Of a DNA stretch of 64,000 nucleotides, positions 40,766-51,000 are shown one piece after another (the stretch's first letter is position 1; every line of letters starts with the position of its first letter). The DNA is taken from NCBI GenBank assembly GCA_047975545.1, contig JBKEDS010000011.1, positions 1 through 64,000 of the forward strand, given 5' to 3'. The position numbers and the translations under genes were made by a program. A model generated the notes under the pieces. That model saw only the letters and a program-made list of their open reading frames with translations. It did not search any database and had not been told where the DNA came from. This DNA comes from JBKEDS01 sp047975545. Its GTDB lineage: Bacteria; Bacteroidota; Bacteroidia; Flavobacteriales; Flavobacteriaceae.

Positions 40766-43756
40766 ATGCAAAACAAAGGATTAGTAAAATTATTTGCTAT
40801 ACTATTTGGTTTGGTAAGCATTTACCAGCTCTCGTTCACCTTTAAATCCAACCAAATAGAAAACAAGGCCGAGGAAATGGCCATAACCAAAATACCAACT
40901 ACCGAGGACGATTACCGTGCCAAGCGTAGTTTTGAGCAGGATGCTTATTTGGAATCCATAGCCAACGATACCGTTTTTAATATCGGTATTGCCAAATACA
41001 CCTACAACGAGGTTAAGGCAAAGGCCATGAACCTGGGGCTGGACCTAAAAGGCGGTATTAACGTTATACTGCAAATATCGGTAAAAGATATATTAAAAGG
41101 CTTGGCCAACCATACCAAAAACCCCGTATTCAACAAGGCTTTGGACGATGCCTCGGAAATACAAAAAAATAGCCAAAACACGTTTGTTGAAGACTTTTTT
41201 ATAGCCTTCGATAAAATAAAAGGCGACACCAAATTGGCCTCACCCGATATTTTTTACACCAAAGCATTGGATGGCGAAATTACGGGCAACATGACCGACG
41301 ACCAAGTAAAAAATATTATAGAAACCAAAATAGACGAATCCATTGTATCAGCTTTCGAAGTGTTGCGCAAGCGTATCGACGAGTTTGGGGTAACCTCGCC
41401 AAACATTCAGCGTTTGGGGACTTCCGGCCGTATTTTGGTGGAATTGCCTGGTGTTAAGGATGTCGAGCGTGCTACTTCGTTATTACAAAGTACGGCCCAA
41501 TTGGAGTTTTGGGACGCTTACCGTGGCGAACAATTTTCGGGCTTTTTGGCACAGGCCAACGAAGTACTAAAAGATGTTGTAACACCAAAAACCGAAACTC
41601 CCGAAGTAGAACCACAAGATGAAGAAAATGCCCAGGACTCGGCCATAGACGACCTTTTGGGCGATGCCACAACCGACTCTACCCAAGTGGCAACGGTAAA
41701 CCCCATTTTCGACTTGGTTAAAGGTTTGGGCTTTCAAGGTGGGCCCGTAGTAGCGCAATTTAGTATTGCCGACAAGGAAACCGTACTTAATTATTTAAAT
41801 ATGCCGCAAGTGCGTGCTTTGCTTCCTGCCGAAATGCGTTACGTAAAATTTGCGTTTAGCAAGCCCGAAAAAAATAGCGAAATAGTAGAGTTGTATGCCT
41901 TAGCGGGCAATAGGGACAATACGCCCGAACTAAGCGGTGCCGTTGTAACCAATGCCAGCCAGCAATATGGCCCAACCGGCAAACCAACCGTTTCTATGCA
42001 AATGAATGCCAAGGGGGCTAAAATTTGGGAAGAAATGACAGGTAAGGCTTATGCCCAAGGCAGCCAAATAGCCATTGTTTTGGATAATGTGGTGTATTCG
42101 GCACCCGGTGTAACAACAGGGGCTATCTCTGGCGGAAGTTCCGAAATTTCGGGAAACTTTACCCTAAACGAAGCTATAGATTTGGCCAACGTATTACGTG
42201 CCGGTAAATTACCTGCCTCGGCCGATATTATTTCCAGTGAGGTAGTAGGGCCATCGTTAGGACAAGAGGCTATCGATAGCGGTACTACGTCTTTCTTAAT
42301 TGCATTGGCCTTGGTATTGGTATGGATGGTGGTTTATTACGGTAAGGCTGGTGGTTTTGCCGATATTGCCATGGTATTCAATATTATATTAATCTTTGGC
42401 GTTTTATCAGGACTTGGTGCGGTATTAACCCTACCGGGTATTGCGGGTATCGTACTTACAATTGGTATGTCGGTGGATGCCAACGTAATTATTTTCGAAC
42501 GTATCCGTGAGGAAATAGCAAAAGGGAAAGGTTTAAAAGAAGCCGTTCAGGACGGGTTTAGCAACGCCATGTCGTCTATCTTGGATGCCAACATTACCAC
42601 GGGCTTAACGGCCATTATTTTATTCGTATTTGGTACGGGGCCCATTAAAGGTTTTGCAACAACCTTGTTAATAGGTATTGGTACTTCGCTATTTACCGCT
42701 ATTTTTATTACCCGATTGCTAATAGATTGGTACGTAAACAAAGGCGGAAAATTAGAGTTTTCTACGCCTTTGACCAAAAACCTGTTCCGAAACATAAATA
42801 TCGAATTTTTGAAAAAACGTAAGGCTGCCTATATTATATCGGGAACCTTAATTGTGGTAAGTTTAATTTCGTTATTTACCAATGGCCTTGACCAAGGCGT
42901 CGATTTTGTTGGGGGTAGAACTTACAAAGTGCGCTTTGCCCACGATGTAAGCGCTTCCGAAATAGCATCGAAACTGGTAGCGGAATTCGGCAGTGCCGAT
43001 GCCAAAACCGTAGGCGAAGCCAATCAGTTAAAAATAACAACCAAATACAAGATAGAAGAATCGGGTACCGAAGTAGACGAAGAAATAAGGGGCAAACTGT
43101 ACAACGCCCTTCAGCCTTACCTTGAAAACGTAACCTTCGAGGAGTTTATAGATTATACCGACGTAAACAAGCAAGTAGGTATAATGGAGCAATTTAAGGT
43201 AAGCCCGACCATTGCCGACGATATTAAGCAAGCCTCCGTTTGGGCTATCCTCGGCTCGTTAATCGTGGTGTTCCTGTATATCTTGTTCCGTTTTAAGCGT
43301 TGGCAGTTTTCGCTCGGTGCCGTTGCGGCGGTATTCCACGACGTGCTAATTGTGTTGGGTATTTTCTCCTTAACCTATAAATTCATGCCGTTTAGTATTG
43401 AAATAGACCAAGCCTTTATTGCGGCAATCCTAACGGTAATCGGGTACTCGTTAAACGACACCGTAATTGTTTTCGATAGGATTAGGGAGTATATGGAAGA
43501 ACACACCTCGTGGAAGTTCAACAAAATTGTCGATACTTCGTTAAGTAGCACTTTGGGGCGTACCATTAACACCTCATCGACTACTTTGGTGGTATTATTG
43601 GCCATTTTTATATTTGGTGGCGAATCCATCCGGGGCTTTATGTTCGCCTTAATCGTGGGTATCGTAGTAGGTACATATTCGTCGTTGTTTATAGCATCGC
43701 CGATTATGTACGATATGGTGAAACGTTTCGATAAAAAGAAAGAAAATTTAGAATAG
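40766..43756 (+). CDS. secDF: fused protein translocase subunits SecDF
   Basis: SecDF uses the proton gradient to pull preproteins through SecYEG. I place the start at the ATG at 40766 (MQNKGLVKLFAILFG), giving 996 residues, because the longer frame begins inside the upstream gene and the extra 67 residues have no family counterpart. The SecD half shows NLGLDLKGGINV, a large periplasmic domain with ILVELPGVKDVERA, and GTTSFLIALALVLVWM. The SecF half starts near residue 680 with NGLDQGVDFVGGRTY and contains the conserved AAVFHDVLIVLGIF and GYSLNDTVIVFDRIRE. Twelve membrane helices are expected; the fusion is usual in Bacteroidota. Confidence 0.95.
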   Translation: MQNKGLVKLFAILFGLVSIYQLSFTFKSNQIENKAEEMAITKIPTTEDDYRAKRSFEQDAYLESIANDTVFNIGIAKYTYNEVKAKAMNLGLDLKGGINVILQISVKDILKGLANHTKNPVFNKALDDASEIQKNSQNTFVEDFFIAFDKIKGDTKLASPDIFYTKALDGEITGNMTDDQVKNIIETKIDESIVSAFEVLRKRIDEFGVTSPNIQRLGTSGRILVELPGVKDVERATSLLQSTAQLEFWDAYRGEQFSGFLAQANEVLKDVVTPKTETPEVEPQDEENAQDSAIDDLLGDATTDSTQVATVNPIFDLVKGLGFQGGPVVAQFSIADKETVLNYLNMPQVRALLPAEMRYVKFAFSKPEKNSEIVELYALAGNRDNTPELSGAVVTNASQQYGPTGKPTVSMQMNAKGAKIWEEMTGKAYAQGSQIAIVLDNVVYSAPGVTTGAISGGSSEISGNFTLNEAIDLANVLRAGKLPASADIISSEVVGPSLGQEAIDSGTTSFLIALALVLVWMVVYYGKAGGFADIAMVFNIILIFGVLSGLGAVLTLPGIAGIVLTIGMSVDANVIIFERIREEIAKGKGLKEAVQDGFSNAMSSILDANITTGLTAIILFVFGTGPIKGFATTLLIGIGTSLFTAIFITRLLIDWYVNKGGKLEFSTPLTKNLFRNINIEFLKKRKAAYIISGTLIVVSLISLFTNGLDQGVDFVGGRTYKVRFAHDVSASEIASKLVAEFGSADAKTVGEANQLKITTKYKIEESGTEVDEEIRGKLYNALQPYLENVTFEEFIDYTDVNKQVGIMEQFKVSPTIADDIKQASVWAILGSLIVVFLYILFRFKRWQFSLGAVAAVFHDVLIVLGIFSLTYKFMPFSIEIDQAFIAAILTVIGYSLNDTVIVFDRIREYMEEHTSWKFNKIVDTSLSSTLGRTINTSSTTLVVLLAIFIFGGESIRGFMFALIVGIVVGTYSSLFIASPIMYDMVKRFDKKKENLE

Positions 43757-43780
43757 TTTTCTGAAGAATAAATAATGAAA

Positions 43781-43818
43781 GCGCCTGTCCGAAATTATTG
43801 GACGGGCGCTTTTTTTTT
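43781..43818 (+). terminator. secDF terminator
   Basis: GCGCCTGTCC (43781-43790) pairs with GGACGGGCGC (43800-43809) with one G-U pair, followed by nine T. Confidence 0.92.
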
Positions 43819-43831
43819 GCATAATTTTTTT

Positions 43832-44183
43832 GGTTCTATGTTGTTTGCAATGGTTACCTATATTTAAACCTTATACAAAAACTATCCCGACTTATTCATG
43901 TAGTCGGAAAAGGTAAGAAGATAGAATTTAAGGCATATAAGAAGCAAGTATTCAAGTCCCATATTCCGATGCAATCGGAACATCAATCTTCAGAAATAAT
44001 GAGCGCAGGAATGAAGGTGCAAAGCGAAGCTTTAAGCACGTAATTCCGGAAGCGAATGATCCGAAGGAATTTCCTAAGATTGATATGATTTTTTGATTCT
44101 TTTGTATCAGGACAAAAGAATGAAAGAAATTAAATTCTTTTATGTTTTTTTATTTTGATACCCATTCAAATCAACATAGAACC
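43832..44183. repeat. MITE-like element with terminal inverted repeats, about 350 bp
   Basis: GGTTCTATGTTG (43832-43843) is exactly inverted as CAACATAGAACC (44172-44183). The arms stay similar for some 27 bases (for example AATGG and TA appear in both). The 352-base interior has no ORF of note. It accounts for most of the 588-base gap between secDF and the ATP-grasp gene. No flanking duplication was identified with confidence. Confidence 0.5.
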
Positions 44184-44196
44184 TTTTTTTTAGAAC

Positions 44197-44230
44197 TTGT
44201 CACGCTGCGCTGAGCGGGGTCGAAGCGTCT
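44197..44230. repeat. REP-like repeat
   Basis: TGTCACGCTGCGCTGAGCGG followed by GGTCGAAGCGTC resembles the dispersed 'ctgagcgnngtcgaag' palindromes of flavobacteria. Noncoding, between the MITE-like element and the next promoter. Confidence 0.4.
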
Positions 44231-44287
44231 TTCTGTTTTATAGCAAAATATATTTATTTAACTGTATAAAGAAACTGAATTATTATA

Positions 44288-44295
44288 TACTTTTG
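44288..44295 (+). promoter_or_regulatory. -7 promoter element of the ATP-grasp/GNAT pair
   Basis: TACTTTTG matches TAnnTTTG. The predicted start near 44302 is 14 bases before a short Phe-rich ORF and 43 bases before the GTG start of the ATP-grasp gene. Confidence 0.5.
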
Positions 44296-44315
44296 CGTAT
44301 AAAATAGAACATACC

Positions 44316-44348
44316 ATGTTGTTTAAATTCATTTTCTTCTTTAAGTGA
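44316..44348 (+). CDS. possible upstream ORF overlapping the ATP-grasp start
   Basis: Ten codons encode MLFKFIFFFK, five of them Phe, ending in TGA that overlaps the downstream GTG start as GTGA. Such an overlap allows translational coupling. It may be fortuitous in A/T-rich DNA; no hairpin follows. Confidence 0.3.
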   Translation: MLFKFIFFFK

Positions 44349-45640
44349 AAACCAAGCTAAAAGGGTTTAAAAAATTCCTGTTTGTATCGCGATGGGGCGA
44401 AACATTGGATTTGGTAAATACCATAAAATTAGAAGGGCACGAGGTTAAGTTTTTTATTGAAGACAAAGGCTGCAAGGAAATAGGCTATGGCTTTGTAAAC
44501 AAGGTTGCCCATTGGGAAAAGCATATCGATTGGGCCGATATTGTCGTGTTCGATTATACGGGCTATGGCAAAATAGCCTCGGAACTGCGGCAGCAGGGCA
44601 AATTGGTGGTTGGAGGTACCGAGTACACCGATAATTTGGAACTGGACCGGAACTTTGGCCAAACCGAACTGCAACGCCATAAAATAAAGGTAATTCCCTC
44701 GAAAGAATTTACCACTTTTAACGATGCCGTAAACTATATAAAACAATACCCCAATGCCTATGTTTTAAAACCCTGTGGCGAAACCCAAGAGCTAAAACAG
44801 TTATTGTTCGTGGGGTCGGACGATGAGGGGTTGGACGTTATCAGGGTACTAAAAGCCTACGAAAAATCATGGGGCAACAATTTTGGCAACTTTCAACTGC
44901 AACGAAAGGTAAAAGGCGTAGAAATATCGGCTTCAGCATTTTTTAACGGAACCGATTTTTTATATCCCGTAAACATTACCTTCGAACATAAAAAATTATT
45001 CCCCAAGGAATTGGGCGTATCAACAGGCGAAATGGGCACCAGCATGTTCTGGACCAAGGATTCGCCTATATTCGAGGCTACGCTACTTCAATTTAAAACC
45101 ACCTTGGCCAAGCACAATTTTATAGGCCATATCGATATTAATTGTATCGTGAACGGCCATGGTATTTATCCGTTGGAATTTACCTCGCGTTTTGGCTATC
45201 CACAAATTTGCATCCAAAGGGCAGGTATTACCGAGCCTATGGGCGTGTTTTTATTAAAATTGGCTTTAGGCGAAAACTTTAAAATAAACGTAAAAAAAGG
45301 ATTTCAAGTGGGTGCATTTATTGTGGTGCCACCGTTTCCTTATGACGATAGAAAAACCTTCAACCTTTTTTCAAAAGATGCCGTTGTGGTATTCAAAAAA
45401 AACACAAAGGAAGGCGTACACCCCATGCACCTAAAAAATGTTAACGACGAGTGGCTTATTACCGGAAATACGGGTATTGCCGTTTTGGTTACCGGGTTTG
45501 GCAATACCATGAAAGATGCCCAAAAAATGATGTACAACCGCATAAGCAACGTTATTGTAAACAATGGCTATTACCGTACCGATATTGGCGACCGCTGGGC
45601 GGAGGATTCCGACAAACTGTGGTCGTGGGGCTTGTTGTAA
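44345..45640 (+). CDS. PurD-like ATP-grasp ligase
   Basis: A 431-residue protein with ATP-grasp features like those of PurD (phosphoribosylamine-glycine ligase): TFNDAVNYIKQYPNAYVLKPCG, then KGVEISASAFFNGTDF, STGEMGTSMFW (the GGMG-like segment) and YPLEFTSRFGYPQICI (the PLEFNxRFGDPE counterpart). The N-terminal Rossmann-like part (FVSRWGETLDLVNTIKLEGHEVKFF) lacks the GGREHA motif of true PurD, so this is probably a paralogue ligating another acid and amine. The start is GTG; no better in-frame ATG exists nearby. It is followed 10 bases later by a GNAT gene. Confidence 0.72.
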   Translation: MKTKLKGFKKFLFVSRWGETLDLVNTIKLEGHEVKFFIEDKGCKEIGYGFVNKVAHWEKHIDWADIVVFDYTGYGKIASELRQQGKLVVGGTEYTDNLELDRNFGQTELQRHKIKVIPSKEFTTFNDAVNYIKQYPNAYVLKPCGETQELKQLLFVGSDDEGLDVIRVLKAYEKSWGNNFGNFQLQRKVKGVEISASAFFNGTDFLYPVNITFEHKKLFPKELGVSTGEMGTSMFWTKDSPIFEATLLQFKTTLAKHNFIGHIDINCIVNGHGIYPLEFTSRFGYPQICIQRAGITEPMGVFLLKLALGENFKINVKKGFQVGAFIVVPPFPYDDRKTFNLFSKDAVVVFKKNTKEGVHPMHLKNVNDEWLITGNTGIAVLVTGFGNTMKDAQKMMYNRISNVIVNNGYYRTDIGDRWAEDSDKLWSWGLL

Positions 45641-45650
45641 TCTAAAAAAA

Positions 45651-46097
45651 ATGATGACGTTTAAAGAAACCACAAATTTCGAGGCCTTTTTAAATATCTT
45701 GCCGCAAGATTGGCAGGAAAGCCTATTGCCCTTTTGGGAAACGTACAAACCAACAACCAAAATTTTTGTTTTAAAGGATAACGCCCAAATTATAGCCGGA
45801 GGATTAGTGTTTGCCCAATGCCCAAACGATATGCTGTACGCCAAAACCGAAGCCGATACGTGGTTTAAAAAAGGTTACTTATACTTGGGGTATATTTACG
45901 TTTTGGAAAGCCGAAGAAACCAAAACCTGGGTTCTATTTGGTTAAATAAGGTAAAAGAAACCATGCCCAACCAAAAATTTTGGTTAACTATTGAAGATTT
46001 AAAACTTGATGCCTTTTACGTAAAAAACGGTTTTAAACACGTGAAAACGTTGCAAAATAGCGATTCCGAAGAAAAGCTATATGTTTTTGAGTGTTAA
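45651..46097 (+). CDS. GNAT-family acetyltransferase
   Basis: A 148-residue protein. I start it at 45651, after the ATP-grasp stop codon; a longer in-frame extension exists inside that gene but does not look native. GNAT features are GYIYVLESRRNQNLGSIWLNKV (the CoA-binding loop, in which RRNQNLG replaces the usual Q/RxxGxG/A) and LDAFYVKNGFKHVKTL, the typical C-terminal strand-helix. It is probably co-transcribed with the PurD-like gene and may modify the same metabolite. Acceptor unknown. Confidence 0.7.
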   Translation: MMTFKETTNFEAFLNILPQDWQESLLPFWETYKPTTKIFVLKDNAQIIAGGLVFAQCPNDMLYAKTEADTWFKKGYLYLGYIYVLESRRNQNLGSIWLNKVKETMPNQKFWLTIEDLKLDAFYVKNGFKHVKTLQNSDSEEKLYVFEC

Positions 46098-46133
46098 AAA
46101 CCGTAAATAAAAAATCGTAATTCGTAAAAAGGT

Positions 46134-47591
46134 TTAGTAAATAATAGGTTCTTCCTTTACCGAATAATCGATGCCCAAATCGTTTTTCCTAATTTGTTTC
46201 AGTTTCTTTGTTAACTTTTTCTGAAAATATGAAATGGTTTTGGCATAGGCAGGGTTATTGGCCAAATTGGTGTACTGCTTCGGGTCTTTTTCCATATCGA
46301 ACAGTTCTATGCCGCTGGCAGCATCCTCATCGTATTGGATAAAAGCCCATTTTTCGTTTTGTAGCAAGAACGATTGTCCGCCCTGCGTTACGCTAAAGGC
46401 CATGTCCCTAACTTTATGCTCGGGATTGTCAATGGTTTTTGCCAAACTTTTGCCCTGTATGTGTTTCGATGGTTTAAGCCCGGCCAATTCGGCAATGGTG
46501 GGGTATAAATCGATAAGCTCGACAAACGAGTTGCAAACCTGTGGTGTTTTGCCCGGTACTTTTATAATTAAGGGCACGCGAACCGATTCTTCGTGTAGGC
46601 TTACCTTCATCCAAAAATCGTGTTCCCCAAGATGAAATCCGTGATCGGAGGTAAAAATTACAATGGTATTGTCCTCCAACCCCTCGTCCTTAAGCGCTTG
46701 CAGCACTTTGCCCACTTGGGCATCCATATACGATACTGAGGCATAATAAGCCGCAATGGCCTTTTGTTGTTGTTCCAAGCTCATTTCGGCTTTTTGGGTG
46801 GTTACGTAGTTTATGCCACGTTTTGGAATATCGTCCCAATCGCCTTCCACTTTTTTTGGAACGTTAATCGTATGAAACGGATAGGGGTCGAAATACGATT
46901 TTGGCGCTACAAATGGCACGTGAGGCCTAACAAAACCTACGGCCAAGAAAAACGTTTCGTTTTTGTGTTTTTTTAGTAGTTCCACGGCTTTTTTAGCGGT
47001 TTTGCCATCGGAGTGCACCAAATCGTCGCCATCGGCTTTTACAATGGTCATAACGTTTCCGCCCTTGCGCTCAATGGCACCGTCGGTATTGTTTTGTACC
47101 AGTTCGGCCTCGCCCTCGGCTTGCCATTCGGGGCCTTGGCTGTTAAAGCGTTCGGTCCATGAGGCTTCGTCGTCCTGTCCGTTCGAGCCCAGTTCAATAT
47201 CTATGGGAACGCCCATATGAAAAATTTTGCTTACCCGGGCGGTATAATACCCGTTGTCCTTAAACAGTTGCGACCACATTTTGCGGTCGGCACCAATATT
47301 TTCGCGACCACTAATATAGTCGTACGACTTTGTGGCATTGGGGTAGTAGCCCGACATAATCGAAGCCCGCGATGGGCCGCAAACGGGATATTGCGTAAAG
47401 GCGTGGGTGTAAAAAGTGCCTTCGGAAGCTAATTTGTCTATATTGGGCGTGTGGCACACTTTGTTTTCGTAGGCAGAAACGGCGGTTGCGGTTAAATCGT
47501 CCGAAATAATAAACAGGACGTTGGGTTTTTTGTCTTGGGCAAAACCGAGAGCAGTAAAGGTTATAAAAAATAAGGTAATAAAAGATTTCAT
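46134..47591 (-). CDS. secreted arylsulfatase (type I, formylglycine-dependent)
   Basis: A 485-residue sulfatase with a signal peptide (MKSFITLFFITFTALGFAQ). PNVLFIISDDL holds metal-binding Asp residues, and YPVCGPSRASIMSG contains the CxPSR signature with Cys71, which must be converted to formylglycine. FTSDHGFHLGEH provides further metal ligands. The fold is closest to iduronate-2-sulfatase-like members of family S1. The matching maturase is not in the window. It is divergent from the GH2 gene and is likely to desulfate the polysaccharide handled by the adjacent utilization locus. Confidence 0.92.
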   Translation of the reverse strand: MKSFITLFFITFTALGFAQDKKPNVLFIISDDLTATAVSAYENKVCHTPNIDKLASEGTFYTHAFTQYPVCGPSRASIMSGYYPNATKSYDYISGRENIGADRKMWSQLFKDNGYYTARVSKIFHMGVPIDIELGSNGQDDEASWTERFNSQGPEWQAEGEAELVQNNTDGAIERKGGNVMTIVKADGDDLVHSDGKTAKKAVELLKKHKNETFFLAVGFVRPHVPFVAPKSYFDPYPFHTINVPKKVEGDWDDIPKRGINYVTTQKAEMSLEQQQKAIAAYYASVSYMDAQVGKVLQALKDEGLEDNTIVIFTSDHGFHLGEHDFWMKVSLHEESVRVPLIIKVPGKTPQVCNSFVELIDLYPTIAELAGLKPSKHIQGKSLAKTIDNPEHKVRDMAFSVTQGGQSFLLQNEKWAFIQYDEDAASGIELFDMEKDPKQYTNLANNPAYAKTISYFQKKLTKKLKQIRKNDLGIDYSVKEEPIIY

Positions 47592-47953
47592 GGAAAATAG
47601 TTATAGATAAGTTTTAGTAATGTAGTTAAAAAATTAAGTATTAATGTAATTGATTGCAAACTACGAAATTCTTGTTAAACAAAGGGTGAAGTTTTGGAAT
47701 TTGTCAGGGCAAATGAAATGTTTGGCTATTTTCAAGCCAAAAACAACTGCATTTTTAGGCGTATAATTCCACGACTGATTTTATAGAATAGGAATTTTTC
47801 TGTTGGCCGCTTCTAAAATGTGTTATTTTTTAGATTGAGGGCGAAACGCTTATGGTTAATCGTTTTTGAATATAGAAACCAAAAATATGAAACCTTATAT
47901 TTTACCGATTCGGACATTTTATATCCCTTTTTTTGACGATTTACCCCCTAAAG
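47592..47953. other. intergenic region, sulfatase to GH2
   Basis: About 360 bases of A/T-rich DNA with no credible ORF. It must hold the sulfatase promoter (minus) and upstream elements of the GH2 promoter. No other structure was recognised besides a weak palindrome TTGGCTATTTTCAAGCCAA at 47721-47739, whose arms TTGGCT and AGCCAA are perfect. Confidence 0.4.
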
Positions 47954-47970
47954 TGTTAAAAAAATTAACA
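47954..47970. promoter_or_regulatory. candidate operator TGTTAA-AAAAA-TTAACA
   Basis: A perfect 6-base inverted repeat with a 5-base centre lies directly before the TAGATTTG promoter element of the GH2 gene, where a repressor or activator could act. No regulator gene of the SusR or HTCS type lies in the window. Confidence 0.4.
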
Positions 47971-47978
47971 TAGATTTG
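47971..47978 (+). promoter_or_regulatory. -7 promoter element of the polysaccharide utilization locus
   Basis: TAGATTTG matches TAnnTTTG. It lies 75 bases before the GH2 start codon. Confidence 0.5.
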
Positions 47979-48052
47979 AAAATGTAATTAAGTGTCTAAA
48001 TGACTTTTAATTACGGGTCGCTAAACTACAATAACCATTTTATTAATTATTT

Positions 48053-51000
48053 ATGCGTAAATCGATTCTTCTTTTAACAGTTTTACTTGTTTCCGCTATT
48101 CAGGTTTATTGCCAAGTATTGGGCAACGAATGGGAAAACCCACAACTTATAGAAAAAAACAAAGAAGCCGCCCGAGCTAAATTTATTTTGTATGCCGACG
48201 AACAATCGGCCAAAACCGATAATCCCGAACGTTCAAAATATTATAAAAGCCTAAATGGCACTTGGAAATTCAATATTGTTAAAACACCCAATGAACGCCC
48301 AACCAATTTCTATAAAGCCGATTTCGACACTTCTTCTTGGAATAATATAGAAGTACCATCCAATTGGGAACTCCAAGGTTACGATATTCCTATTTACACC
48401 AATGTTACCTATCCGTTTCCTAAAAACCCACCGTTTATCGATGCCAATTATAATCCCGTAGGGAGTTATATAACCACTTTTTCCGTGCCAAGTATCTGGA
48501 AGGATAACGAAATTATTTTGCATTTTGGTTCTATTTCCGGTTATGCTAAAATATTTTTAAATGGGGAAGAAGTAGGCATGACCAAAGCCGCAAAAACAGC
48601 GGCCGAATTTAATGTTACCCCTTATTTAAAAACAGGCGATAATGTGCTTGCGGTACAAGTATTCCGTTGGCATGACGGAAGCTATTTGGAAGATCAGGAC
48701 TTTTGGCGATTAAGTGGCATTGAACGCGATGTGTACTTGCAGGCCATGCCAAAAACCGCTATTTGGGATTATTTTGCAACGGGCAATCTGGATGATACAT
48801 ATACCAATGGTTTATTTCAAGTAGATGTCGATTTACGGCAATTCTCGGGAAAATCACCAAAAAAACAAGTACTATCCGTGGTGCTTTTCAATGCTGCCGG
48901 AACTGAAATCTATTCCGAGGAAAGAACAGCTAGTGCTTCAACCCAAACAATAACTTTCTCTTCAACTATAAATAATGTGGAAAAATGGAGTTCCGAAAGT
49001 CCTTACTTATATAGGTATATTTTGAAATTATCGAGTAAGGACGGCACTCAAGTGCTTTCAAAAAAAATAGGCTTCAGAAAAGTTGAAATTAAAAACTCGC
49101 AACTCATGGTTAATGGGCGACCGTTAATGGTCAACGGGGTAAATCTTCACGAGCATGACGGCATAAAAGGGCATGCGCCCGATAGAACAACCATGATGGA
49201 GGATTTAACCTTAATGAAACAACACAATATTAATGCCATTAGAATGAGCCATTATCCGCACGATCCTTATCTGTACACGCTATGCGACGAATACGGTTTT
49301 TATGTGGTGGACGAAGCCAATATAGAAACCCACGGCATGGGGGCAGAATGGCAAAGCTGGTTCGAAAAAAGCAAACACCCAGCCTATTTGCCCGAATGGG
49401 CACCGGCGCATTTGGACCGTATAGCACGCATGTTCGAGCAGGATAAAAACAACACGTCCATTATTATTTGGTCCATGGGCAACGAGTGCGGTAACGGCCC
49501 CGTATTTTATGACGGGTATAAATGGTTGAAGGAGCAGGATAAAACCCGTTTTGTCCAATTCGAGCAAGCGGGCGAAAATGCCAATACCGATATTGTATGC
49601 CCCATGTATCCCAGTATTAAAAGTATGAAGGAATACGCCGGAAATCCTAATAAAACCCGTCCCTATATTATGTGCGAGTACTCGCATGCCATGGGCAATA
49701 GTAACGGAAATTTTCAAGAGTACCGCGATATTATGAACACCAATAAAAAAATGCAGGGTGGTTTTATTTGGGATTGGGTAGACCAAGGTTTAAAGGCCGA
49801 AACGCCCGAGGGTAAACCATTTTGGGCCTATGGTGGCGATTTGGGTGGCGAAAACCTTCAGCACGACCAAAATTTTTGTGCCAACGGATTGGTATCGTCC
49901 GACAGAGTACCGCATCCCGGGCTTTTTGAGGTGAAAAAAGTATTTCAAAATATAGCGTTCAAGTTAGAAAACGAAACCAAACTATTGGTAACCAATACCT
50001 TTAATTTCACTAATCTAAATAACTATGCGTTTAAGTGGGAACTTGCCGAAAACGGAAGAATAATTAAGGAAACCTCTTTTGAAGTTTTGGCACAACCCAG
50101 CCAAACTCAAGAGGTTGATTTAAACCTACCTGAATTACAGTCAAGTAAGGAGTATTACGTAAACGTTTATGCGTATACAAAAAATGAAGCCCCTTTAGTG
50201 CCCGCTAATCACGAAGTAGCAAGGGAACAATTTAAAATAGGCGAAACCTCATTCTTCAATTTAACTTCTAATACAGACGTATCAAACAAGATAACGCACA
50301 AGGTTAGTAATGGGGTGTTAGCTTTTTCGAATGCAACAATAAAAGGAGAATTCAACTTAAAAACAGGAATGTTAAAACAGCTTTCTTCTGCAAATAATAA
50401 TTCTGAAATTATTACAAGTTACCCTGAGCCTTTCTTTTGGCGCGCGCCAACCGATAACGACTATGGCAACAAAATGCCCGAACGTTTAAAAGTGTGGAAA
50501 ACCGCCCACAAAGCCCTTGAGGTAAAAAACGTTACAGTTGGAAAATTAACAAATAAAGGACTACCCATTGAGGTTGCGTTTTTGCTGCCCGAATTAGGTG
50601 TGCCATGTCACGTAAGTTATTTAATTGAAAATGAAGGCACCGTACAAGTAACGGCCACTATAAACATGGAAGGGAAAGATGTGCCGGAGCTCCCTCGGTT
50701 TGGCATGCGTATGGTTATAAATGGCAATTACGATAATCTGACATTTTACGGCCGCGGCCCCTGGGAAAATTATTCCGATAGAAATACGGCGTCTTTTATA
50801 GGAACTTATAACGATAAGGTAGCCAACCAATACACATGGAGCTACATACGCCCCCAGGAAGCAGGCTACAAAACCGATGTACGTTGGTTAACCCTAGCCA
50901 ACGAAAAAAATCAAGGATTAGAAATTATAGGCAATCAGCCATTGGGCTTTAGTGCTTTAAACATGGCTGCCGAAACTTTGGACGGCGGCGAAACCAAATC

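Noticed and set aside
45564..45650. N-terminal extension of the GNAT protein after the ATP-grasp gene
   Set aside because: It is a shifted reading of the end of the ATP-grasp gene with no GNAT character.
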